NCBI RefSeq assembly: GCF_014844075.1
Contig: NZ_CP062165.1
Coordinates: 5,642,001-5,706,000 of the forward strand
DNA length: 64,000 nucleotides
Direction: 5' to 3'
Source of the DNA: Paenibacillus sp. JNUCC-31
GTDB taxonomy: Bacteria > Bacillota > Bacilli > Paenibacillales > Paenibacillaceae
In this document: in pieces, positions 32,087 to 41,164 of the stretch
Numbering within the stretch: position 1 is the first letter of the stretch
Layout: every line of letters begins with the position of its first letter
The notes under the pieces: model-generated
Seen by the model: the letters and a program-made list of their open reading frames with translations, nothing else
Told to the model about the DNA's origin: nothing
Database searches by the model: none
Translations under genes and position numbers: made by a program

Positions 32087-35000
32087 GTGGCGGAAACGAT
32101 TAAGGGGATCAACGTTGTCATTGGTGCGGAAACAACGGGGCTTAGCAAAGCCTTATCTGATGTCAACAAAAAATCAAGGGATATCCAATCCGAGCTAAGA
32201 CAGGTTGAAAAGCTGTTGAAGTTAGATCCGGGGAATACGGAGCTGCTTGCACAGAAACAAAAACTTCTTGCTAATTCGGTGAGCAATACGCAGGAAAAAC
32301 TAAGCCGCTTACGCCAAGTACAAGAACAAGTGAATCAGCAGTTTGCCCGTGGCGACATCACCGAAGGACAGTACAGAGCATTCCAGCGCGAGGTTCAAAA
32401 GACGGAGCAGGAGCTGCGCGGACTGAACAACCGTTTGGATGAGACAACCGAAGAAATTGGAGATCAAGGCAAAAAGGTTAGTAAGCTGGGTCAAGATTAC
32501 AAAGATGCTTTTGAGCAAGCGAAGCAATCGATGGGTAACAGCTTCGACCAAATGAAGAAAGTCGGCGCGGGGGTCACGGCGTTTGGCACGGGCTTAGCAG
32601 CCGGGCTAGGCGTTGCTGTGAAAAGCGCAGCAGACTTTGAACAAGGCATGGCGAATGCCTATTCGGTTATGGACCCGGCAGAGGTAAGTAAGTTCAAGGC
32701 CGAACTGGAACAGCTCGCGATCACCATGGGCGCGCAGACGAAGTACAGCGCGACCGAGGCAGCCCAAGGTATCGAAGAACTGATCAAAGCTGGTGTCAAG
32801 GTACAAGATGTCATGAGCGGCGGTCTTTCTGGTGCGTTGTCGTTAGCAACGGCTGGAGAATTGGAGCTGGCAGATGCTGCCGAGATTGCTTCTACAGCGC
32901 TCAACGCCTTCAAATCCGATTCGCTTTCCGTCCAAGATGCGGCCGATATTTTTGGCCGGGGCAGCGAACGCTTCAGCAACCAGCGTAAGCGAACTAAAAT
33001 TCGGATTGTCCCAATCGGCTTCTGTTGCCGCTTCAGTGGGCTTGTCCTTTAAAGATACAGCAACGGCGTTGGCGGCATTTGCGCAAAATGGCTTGAAGGG
33101 GTCTGATGCGGGTACATCCCTCAAAACCATGCTTATGCGGCTTCAGCCAACCACGGCAGACGCTTATGCCACATTCAAGGATTTGGGCCTTTTGACGTTG
33201 GACACCGGGAAAGCTATGGAGTATCTTTCGAAACAAGGTATCAAACCTGCTGAAATGAGCATTGACGGTATAACCCAAGCTTTAGCAACTTATATGGCCC
33301 GAGCAGACGGGGCCAAGACAGTAACAGGGAAGTATTTTAAGCAAGCGAAGGAAATGGCCGAGGCAAACGGCTGGGTGTATTCGTCATTCTACGATGCGAA
33401 TGGTTCCCTGAAAGATATGTCTGAAATTGCTGGACTCTTAAACGAAAAGATGTCCGGTCTGAATGACATGCAGCGACAAGCGGCCATGAATACGATGTTC
33501 GGATCAGATGCGATCCGCGCGGGTAACATCCTGTATAAAGAGGGTGCCGAGGGGATCGATGCTATGGCGGCGGCCATGGATAAGATCGATGCCCAAATGG
33601 TTGCCGCGCAGAAGCTGGATACCCTTAAAGGTGCGCTTGAAGAAATGCGAGGGGCCATGGAGACAGCGCAGATTACTATTGGTAATGCGCTAATTCCAGC
33701 CCTGCGGAGAATTGTTTCCACGGTGCAAGTCGTTATCGATATGTTCAACAAGGTACCGGAGGGTACGAAATCATTTATTGCGGTGCTTGGGGCCATCACG
33801 GCAGCCTTGGCACTTATTGCGGGGCCACTTCTAATTCTGATTGGATTCATGCCGCAGATTGCGGCGGGGCTGACGATGCTTACACCGATGTTCACGGCAC
33901 TTTGGACGGCCATCACGGGTCCAATCGGTATTGTTGTCGCAGCCATCGCCGCTGTCGCTGTCGGACTGACATATTTGTACAAGACTAACGAAACGGTAAG
34001 AGACGCACTTAACGCAGCTTGGCAAGCCATCAAATCGGCAGCCGAAGCTGTTTTTGGTGCGCTCAAGTCGTTTTGGGCCACGTGGGGCGGAGAGATCACC
34101 GGACTATTTAACACACTTTGGAACGGTATCAAGCTAGTCTTTAATACGGTATTTAAAGCCATATCTGAAGTTGTGAAATCCATCTTTGCCGGGATTAAAT
34201 CATTCTGGGCCACGTGGGGCAATGATATTACAGCTTTCTTCAAGGCATATTGGGCAGGCTTGTCTTTAATCTTCAACACAGTGATTAAAGCCATTTTGGA
34301 TTTTGTGCGGGTTGCCTTCAATGATATTAAATCCTTCTGGGATAAATGGGGATCAACGATCACGGCTGCATTCAAAGGTGTCTTCGAAATCTTGAAGACG
34401 CTATTCAGCGCGACCTTCACTGTGATATTCACGGTTATTAAGACTGTGTTCAACAACATCAAGGCGTTTTGGGATACATGGGGCGCGACAATCACCACCT
34501 TGTTCCGTACGGTGTTCAACGTAATCAAATCGGTCTTCACCGGAGTATGGAATGCGATTAAGATCATCGTGGAAACCGTCATCGGTGTGATATCCGGCAT
34601 TATCAAAACATGGCTGGCCATCTTCAAAGGTGATTGGGCAGGGGCGTGGAACGCAGCCAAAGGTGTAACTGAAACTGTCTGGAAGGGTATCACAGGAATC
34701 TTCAAAAATGCATTCGCTACGATGAAAGATGTCGGTAAGAATATCATCCAAGGTCTGGTACAGGGTATCGGCAATATGAAAGACGTGGTTGTTCAAAAGG
34801 CCAAAGAGATTTCGGAAGCCATTGGTGGATTCTTCAAGAAATTCTTTGACATCCACTCGCCATCACGACTTACAACCGGATACGGGGAAAACATCGGTCA
34901 AGGTTTGGCAAACGGTATTAGCAATAAGACCAAGACAGCGGAAAAGGCAGCTAAGGAGACGGCCACCAAGGTAAACAAGGCGTTCAAGGATGCATTTGCT

Positions 35001-36539
35001 ACCGCTCAGTACAACTTCAAAATGGGCAATCTAGACACTGCCGGTTATGTGGCGGCCTTGCAGAAGGTAAAGGATCAATACGCCAAAACATCAGCACAAG
35101 TCCAGAAAGTGACGCTTGAGATTAAGAAAGCCCACGAGCAGCAGACCAAATCGGCTGAGAAGGCGGCGAAGGATTCCTTTGCAGCATCGAAGGCGTACAT
35201 TGATGCCAGAGCTTCTACGGGCAAGGTTACATTGGAACAAGAATTGGCGATGTGGGAAAAAGTTCAGGCTAAGTACAAAGCCGGAACTGCGCAGCATATC
35301 GCGGCCGAGAAGGAAGCCTATAAGATCAAGCAGGAACTGGCAAAAGCAAGCTTCCAGTCTTCGAAGGATTATATTGAAAAGGCGGCAGCCGCAAACGAAA
35401 TGTCTCTTACTCAGCAGTTATCTGCTTGGGAGCGGGTGCAGGCCAGATATAAAGCCGGATCAGATGAAGCGAAGGCAGCGGAAGAGGCAGCGGGCAAAGT
35501 CAAACTGGAGATATACAACCAGCTCACCCAAGCCAGTGAAGATTTCCTTGCAAAAACCAAAGAAGTGAATGCGAATGTCGCCGCTGAAGAATTGCGTCTT
35601 AACGGCGTCTACGAACAGGCGGTAGAGCAGCGAGCCAAGGCGATCAACGATTTTGCGGGATTGTTCGACGAAGTGGTTGCCAAGTCCGAGACATCCGGCC
35701 AGCAGCTACTGGATAACCTTCGTGGTCAAGTGGACTATCTAGCTACGTGGGCATCTAATATTGAAACGCTGGCCGCGCGAGGCATTGACAAGGGTCTGTT
35801 GGAAGAATTGCGGCAAATGGGTCCTAAGGCTGCACCTGAACTGGCAGCGTTGAACACGTTGACGGACGAACAACTTGCAGAGTACACCGGACTTTGGCAA
35901 ACCAAGTCGGCAGAGTCCCGAGCCATTGCGGTGCAGGAGCTGACCGGATTACGCGAAGATACAGACAAGCAGATTACTCAGCTTCGCGTGGATGCTGCCA
36001 CTCAATTGGATGGACTCAAGGCTGATTTTGATGCCAAGGTGAAAGCGATCCGGGTCGGTACCACGAACCAGTTTAATGCGATGAAATCCGACTTGCCGAA
36101 CATCGGTAAGCAAGCGATGCAGGGATTGCTTGATGGACTGTCTTCCATGCAAGGTGCGGTGCAGGCGAAAGCCAAGGCAATTGCCGACTCTGTACGTACC
36201 ACCATGCAGAAGGCGCTGGATATTCATTCGCCGTCTCGTGAAATGGCATGGATCGGGGAGATGGCCGGGAAAGGGCTTGTGCAAGGTATGGCAAGCATGA
36301 TGACCAACGTTCAGCGTCAGGCGCGGGAAATGGCCGAAGCGGTTCAACCGTCTGTTGGTTCATCTTCTGGCGGCGGCGCTGATTCCGATTCTATAAGTTT
36401 GAACATGGAAGGGCTGTTTTCGGGTGCTGTCTTCAGTGTGCGGAGTGACGAAGACATCCGATCCTTAGCGAAGGAACTTGCACTTGAAATGTTCGCACTC
36501 ACACAGCAGGCTACGCGAGGTACAGGAGGTGCACGATGA
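32087..36539 (+). pseudogene. Tail tape measure protein, one apparent frameshift
   Basis: TP901-type tape measure of about 1484 residues, which sets tail length. GTG start at 32087 after AGGTG. The frame is lost near 32950: reading ADIFGRG, while the next frame begins with LAGAANASATSVSEL. Removing one T from the TTTTT at 32949-32953 restores ADILAGAANASA, the family sequence. Further features: four 132-bp repeats, hydrophobic segments near the middle, and two DIHSPSR motifs (near 34850 and 36220) typical of the C-terminal part. Copy 2 does not reach this gene, so a sequence error cannot be tested here. Confidence 0.85.
34065..34592 (+). repeat. Four 132-bp repeats in tape measure gene
   Basis: Codons for IKSFW or IKAFW followed by WG recur with their Lys codon at 34065, 34197, 34329 and 34461, exactly 132 bp (44 residues) apart. 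Each unit encodes an aromatic-rich helical hairpin. Unit number probably sets part of the tail length. The DNA copies have diverged, so the array is old. Confidence 0.75.
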
Positions 36540-37102
36540 GTAATGAAATGATATGGCTCGGCGGTAAGTCCAATATAGAATTGGGCTTCGAGGTGCGTGG
36601 CACGTCTCGCCGTCCGGGTTTACCGGATACCGTGGACCGGACGCTGAACATCCCCGGACGCAATGGATCATACAATTTCGGCGCAGATATCGGGGCGAGA
36701 ACGTTCGCATACGATTGTGCCATGATTACCAAGGACTATATGGCTCTGCAACAGTCTGTTATGGGGTTGGCTGCTCATTTAGTGGACAGCTACGGAAAAC
36801 CTCGCAAGCTCGAACTGAGACAGCGAGAGAGGCCGAATCAGGCTTTTTCCGTGCAACTGACAGGCGCTTTTGATCCTGACCGGATTATGGGCTTAGGGAT
36901 GTTTTCTCTGTCCCTAATCGCTCATGATCCGTTCGCCTATGGGCGCGAAGAAATATCAGAAACAACCATAACGACATCGCCACATCTGGAGAATGTCTTC
37001 AGTGGTGGTAATGTCCGAACAGCACCACTTATTATCCTGACCAATCAGGGTACAAATGTTATTCGAAAATTTCGCATCGCCAATGAGTATCAAATTGAAT
37101 AG
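36536..37102 (+). CDS. Distal tail protein (Dit), N-terminal domain only
   Basis: 188 residues, AGGAGGTGC before the ATG. It has the belt-domain pattern of the siphovirus tail family (GFEVRGTSRRPGLPDTVDRTLNIPGRNGSYNF, FSVQLTGAFDPDRIMGLGMFSLSLIAHDPFAYG) but stops at IRKFRIANEYQIE, where Dit proteins normally continue with a galectin-like domain of 70 or more residues. A matching C-terminal piece is encoded 3.4 kb downstream (40545-41156). Confidence 0.78.
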   Translation: MSNEMIWLGGKSNIELGFEVRGTSRRPGLPDTVDRTLNIPGRNGSYNFGADIGARTFAYDCAMITKDYMALQQSVMGLAAHLVDSYGKPRKLELRQRERPNQAFSVQLTGAFDPDRIMGLGMFSLSLIAHDPFAYGREEISETTITTSPHLENVFSGGNVRTAPLIILTNQGTNVIRKFRIANEYQIE

Positions 37103-37113
37103 GAGGGGTTATT

Positions 37114-37523
37114 TTGGCTGAGGTATTGTTATCCAAATCTATCTATTGGAAGAAAGCATCGATTAATGCAGCGTTGCGAGGCATTAGTTTCACTGCTCCA
37201 CCTAAAGTATATATTGCACTTTACACATCTAACCCTACAGATGCCGATACGGGCCAAGAGGTGACAGGCGGGGGTATTCGCGTCAACAAGTGATATTCGG
37301 GGAACCCGTGGTCACAGACCGGAGAGCAGGGGTTCAGAATACTGCTGATGTATCATTTCCAATCGCTACAGCAGACCAAGGCATGGTGACACACATTGGA
37401 ATCCGGGACGCGCCGACAGGAGGTAATTTGTTGTATCACGGAGCCGTGAAAACGCCGAGAACGGTATTGATCAATGATCTAATACGTTTCTTGGTTGGGC
37501 AACTTAAGATAGACGAAGGGTAG
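37114..37523 (+). pseudogene. Phage tail fibre-type protein, frameshifted
   Basis: TTG start at 37114 after AGGAGGGG. About 137 residues if one G is restored in the GGGGG run near 37270-37274; as written it stops at 37293 after TGQEVTGGGIRVNK, and the rest (VIFGEPVVTDRRAGVQNTADVSFP) is open in the next frame to 37523. The restored join, TGGGYSRQQVIFG, fits the phage tail fibre family (LYTSNPTDADTG motif). Probably a sequence error. Confidence 0.75.
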
Positions 37524-37531
37524 GTGGCAAT

Positions 37532-39790
37532 ATGAAAAAGATGTATCCAGCAGTTGTAAACTCTCCTAAAACGGAGCTTACGGATTTAATTACAGAGTCA
37601 CAGACAGATATAACTGTCGCTGATATTGAAGTCCTTTTGACAGGTGAAGGGATTGCCACAATTGGAAACGGGGACGCCGCAGAAACCATTTTGTATACAT
37701 CCGTTGACGGAAACACATTGATTGGGTGTGTTCGGGGATTCCAAGGCGTTGCCAGAGCATGGACAGCAGGAACGAGGGTTGCTCGTAATTTTGCCGCTGC
37801 GGATTGGGACGCGGCTCGCGAAAATATATTGGAACTAGCTGATAGACTGGATACTCCCGAGCGTGCATCCATTACACTCCAACCCAGACTACATGTTGTC
37901 AGTGCTAATCAGGACGCAGCGTTTAAGCTGGCGGGGCTACAAGGCCGGACAGTGCTTAACTACCAAAGTCAGGTGGGTATATTTGGGGTGCTTAACCCGT
38001 ATGTGATCCGGTATGGGGCTAACCTATTGCCACCGTTTTACGAATGGGAAACGGGCATTCAACCTGGCGATAACATATCCATTGATAATCCACACAAAGT
38101 AACGATTAACGCCACGACAGTCGGTGGTAGCTACGTTAGATATTATGTTCCCGTCATTCCTTCGCAACAATATATTGTGTCCGTTTCATCTCAAGGAGCA
38201 AACGCAAGCATGTACTGTTACTTTTGCGGTGAAGACAAAACAAGAATTGACGGCGTGAGAATTAATTTTGGAGTAATAACTCCAATCCAAGGAACGATTT
38301 ATTTGGAAGTCGTCCTTAATACACTGGATTCGAATTACGCCAAGATTACAGGTACTGCAATATTTACAGAAGCTTCGATGATAATCGGAAACACAGCAAA
38401 GCCATTCAAACCACGTGAAGACTCCATGTTTGCCCTGCAAACAGAGCTACATGCTAATCCAGACACTGGCGCTAACCCAGACAGCGTATTTGAGCGTGAT
38501 GGGCAGTATTTCAAACTGGCGAAGTGGCGTAAGGTTGTATTGGATGGTAGTAGAACATGGGGAATTGGCGAGGCTGGTGGTTCTGCTGGACTCAAACAAG
38601 TTAAAGCGGCAGGTCTAGCACTGAACGCAGTAGCTGGGAGCGGAATTGTCACGAAATTTGATGGTAAGTTATTGCCCCAAGGAAGCACGGGCAACACGCC
38701 CGATACTAACGCAGTCACTTCAGCAGGGGATGTATACATGTCTATTCCAAGTGCCGACAGTGGATGGGGAGACTCATATACACCGACATTAGAAGAGATT
38801 AAGGCGTATTTCATGGGATGGAAGATGTACGATGTAAATACCAATCCTGATGGAAGTGGTGTTTATAACAGAACTGATGGAGTGGGGAAATGGTTCGTTC
38901 CAGTCGATCGATCTTCTGGCGGTGTCAACGCACTTCCGACAACGAAGGTTCTTACGGTTGCGCCATACCAACTCCTATACCAGCTTGCAACTCCTGTCGT
39001 GGAACCGATCACGTCTGAGGGGCAATTGACGTTCTTTGAGGGAGATAATCAGGTGGAGGTAGGAACAGGGATTGTGTTGCGTGAATCGACAAAGCCTGCG
39101 CTGTCCTCTCTCTACAATACGTATGAGATCAATTCCGTCAACACGGTAGGGACAGTAGCCCCAAACCCGTTAAAGCATAAGGCGAAGCAAGTGGTGACAA
39201 TTTACAAAAATAATCGTCAAGATAAGTGGTCGAGGATATCCGATACAAATAGCAACGGGGTTGAACGTGCATTTTTAAATGCACCTTTGTTTGATCCATC
39301 AGCAGCCTACAGTGTCACATACCTGATGCTGGACAAGTATCCGGTTGCCGACTTCACCGGGACGTATGCCGAGAATGAAAAGGCTCTGCTGCTGGATGCC
39401 GTTAAATCCATTCAGGAGAACACGACACGGATATCGGTGCTGGAGTCGAAAAAGGCGGAGAAGGATGCTCCTGCATGGATTGCGCCGACACTGCTTAATG
39501 GATGGGTGATTTACAACGATACTCTGCCAGTTGGATACTACAAAGACAGTAACGGGATTGTGCGTTTCAAGGGGATGGTTAAAAGCGGTGCGCTTAACTC
39601 TATACTCCTGAAATTGCCACCAGGCTATCGACCAAAGAATATGAGTATGCAGTTTGTAGCCCACTCATCTGATGGTAGCGGACAGGTATTGGGGCGGATC
39701 ATCGTTAACGCTAACGGTGACGTGCAGCCTTATGGTGGAAGCACAACGCTATACTCTCTCGATTCAATTTCATTTTTGTCCGAACAGTAA
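37532..39790 (+). CDS. Large tail fibre / receptor-binding protein
   Basis: 752 residues. The N-terminal ~110 residues (VVNSPKTELTDLITESQTDITV, ETILYTSVDGNTLIGCVRGFQG) form a base-plate attachment module. The middle is beta-rich, with a heptad segment near 620-650 suited to trimerisation. The C-terminal ~95 residues (GWVIYNDTLPVGYYKDSNGIVRFKGMV...LPPGYRPKN) have the head-domain pattern of siphophage receptor-binding tips. It should decide host-surface binding. Confidence 0.75.
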   Translation: MKKMYPAVVNSPKTELTDLITESQTDITVADIEVLLTGEGIATIGNGDAAETILYTSVDGNTLIGCVRGFQGVARAWTAGTRVARNFAAADWDAARENILELADRLDTPERASITLQPRLHVVSANQDAAFKLAGLQGRTVLNYQSQVGIFGVLNPYVIRYGANLLPPFYEWETGIQPGDNISIDNPHKVTINATTVGGSYVRYYVPVIPSQQYIVSVSSQGANASMYCYFCGEDKTRIDGVRINFGVITPIQGTIYLEVVLNTLDSNYAKITGTAIFTEASMIIGNTAKPFKPREDSMFALQTELHANPDTGANPDSVFERDGQYFKLAKWRKVVLDGSRTWGIGEAGGSAGLKQVKAAGLALNAVAGSGIVTKFDGKLLPQGSTGNTPDTNAVTSAGDVYMSIPSADSGWGDSYTPTLEEIKAYFMGWKMYDVNTNPDGSGVYNRTDGVGKWFVPVDRSSGGVNALPTTKVLTVAPYQLLYQLATPVVEPITSEGQLTFFEGDNQVEVGTGIVLRESTKPALSSLYNTYEINSVNTVGTVAPNPLKHKAKQVVTIYKNNRQDKWSRISDTNSNGVERAFLNAPLFDPSAAYSVTYLMLDKYPVADFTGTYAENEKALLLDAVKSIQENTTRISVLESKKAEKDAPAWIAPTLLNGWVIYNDTLPVGYYKDSNGIVRFKGMVKSGALNSILLKLPPGYRPKNMSMQFVAHSSDGSGQVLGRIIVNANGDVQPYGGSTTLYSLDSISFLSEQ

Positions 39791-39802
39791 AGGAGGGATC
39801 AC

Positions 39803-40384
39803 ATGAAAGCCGTACCTAAAGTAAATACAGACGGCCTCTATATGGAGGACGAGTTGGTGGACGATGCCTTTTCCGGTGTCGTCCCTTTTTATGTCGAACC
39901 GGAGCCAGTGGTATTTAATCCTGATGCGCCTGAACAGCCTGCGGAGCCTGATGTACAAGAAGAGGACGAGGAAGAAGTAGAGAGGGAAATTGCGGGGTAT
40001 ATCGTAGGCGTGCCGGTTCCTGCTGGACTGTTCCGGCCAAGGTTTGATATAGCGGCTTGGGAAGCATACCAAGACGCCATAAAGGATGGTCCACAGGAAA
40101 AATTTCCTGACCTGTGGGTGGAGGGATTAAGTCAAGCTGAGATTGACGAATTGACCAAGCCGCGGCCTGCGGAACCATCTGAAACGGATATGCTCGGACA
40201 GCAATTGAGCATCATGAAGCTTCAAGCCATGCAACAATCTTCCACAGTAAATGCGCTTGGACAAGAACTTGCCATTTCAAAGTTAAACAGTATGCAACAA
40301 CAACAAATGATTGGCAACTTAGGCGCTGAACTCGCTGCGACAAAATTGGAACTAATTAATCTTAAAGGAGCTGATTTGGTATGA
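39803..40384 (+). CDS. Phage tail-associated protein (193 residues), XkdW-like position
   Basis: An acidic Glu/Asp/Pro-rich first half, then repeated Gln/Met-rich helices (LGQQLSIMKLQAMQQ, LGQELAISKLNSMQQQQ, LGAELAATKLELI) in a 26- to 27-residue repeat. It precedes an XkdX-like gene with an ATGA overlap, the pairing seen in PBSX-like tail-fibre regions. Exact role unknown. Confidence 0.65.
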   Translation: MKAVPKVNTDGLYMEDELVDDAFSGVVPFYVEPEPVVFNPDAPEQPAEPDVQEEDEEEVEREIAGYIVGVPVPAGLFRPRFDIAAWEAYQDAIKDGPQEKFPDLWVEGLSQAEIDELTKPRPAEPSETDMLGQQLSIMKLQAMQQSSTVNALGQELAISKLNSMQQQQMIGNLGAELAATKLELINLKGADLV

Positions 40385-40524
40385 CGTTTTGGTCTATGGC
40401 ATTCAAGTGGAAATGGGTAACTGCTGAAGCACTTAAAGGTGCGGTTAAGACGGAGGCTAATCCTTTCGGGGAAATTACTCCTGACGAATACGAAGAAATT
40501 ACCAATGTCAAATACGAGGTATAA
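40381..40524 (+). CDS. XkdX-like small protein (47 residues)
   Basis: FWSMAFKWKWVTAEALKGAVKTEANPFGEITPDEYEEITNVKYEV pattern: aromatic start, a helix, then ITPDEYEEITN, which is the XkdX family signature. Its start overlaps the preceding stop (ATGA). Confidence 0.8.
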   Translation: MTFWSMAFKWKWVTAEALKGAVKTEANPFGEITPDEYEEITNVKYEV

Positions 40525-40544
40525 GGCAGAAGGAGGCGGCGGTC

Positions 40545-41156
40545 TTGTTCGGTGGAGAATTCAACGAAATAGCATTTAACAATGCAGGCGGCGAAAATAT
40601 TATCGATATGGCCGCTGCTATGTCAGGTGGAGCACAACTCTATTCTCGCAGAATTGAGGGTGATGAGAATGTGGCAGGGTTTAACCTTGTCGCGTTCAAC
40701 TCGCCTGATCAAAGTACGGCAACGGAATACGAGTTGCAATACGCTATGGAGATGACGTTTAGTGCCGAGATGTGCGGTGAGGCTCAAATGCAAAGTGATT
40801 TTGTGCGAGAATACGTCTTTGAGGCTACACAAATGTCCGGCGAATCCAGTATGACGGCAGATTTCATACGTGAAATGAAGCTCTCATCAGGAATGTCCGG
40901 CGAAGCTCAATTTCAGGCGAATGCGTCGAGGTATCACGTTGACTACATTGAGTTCGAGGGTACATTTGATCCGGGTGACAGGATTGTAATTGATTCAAAG
41001 AATCTTAAGTTTACGCAGAATGGGCAAAACGTTTTATTCAAAATGAACGGCGATTTCTTCGACTTAAATCTAGGGAACAATATTCTGACTTGGACAGATT
41101 CAGAAACAGTTCGATCCGTTTTGATGCGCATCACATTCCAAGATCGGTTTGTATAG
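40545..41156 (+). CDS. Dit C-terminal-like tail protein with internal repeats
   Basis: 203 residues, TTG start after GGAGGCGG. The last ~65 residues (FEGTFDPGDRIVIDSKNLKFTQNGQN, LNLGNNILTWTD, LMRITFQDRF) fit the galectin-like C-terminus of Dit proteins that is missing from the gene at 36536. The middle has three repeats of about 27 residues around M-S/C-G-E (AEMCGEAQM, TQMSGESSM, SGMSGEAQF). Probably the second half of a divided or duplicated Dit. Confidence 0.6.
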   Translation: MFGGEFNEIAFNNAGGENIIDMAAAMSGGAQLYSRRIEGDENVAGFNLVAFNSPDQSTATEYELQYAMEMTFSAEMCGEAQMQSDFVREYVFEATQMSGESSMTADFIREMKLSSGMSGEAQFQANASRYHVDYIEFEGTFDPGDRIVIDSKNLKFTQNGQNVLFKMNGDFFDLNLGNNILTWTDSETVRSVLMRITFQDRFV

Positions 41157-41164
41157 GAGGGCTT

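Noticed and set aside
33389..34774. A 461-codon open frame on the minus strand
   Set aside because: It lies fully inside the tape measure gene, has low-complexity Ala/Ile/Pro/Ser composition, and no ribosome binding site; it is a shadow of the repetitive coding strand.
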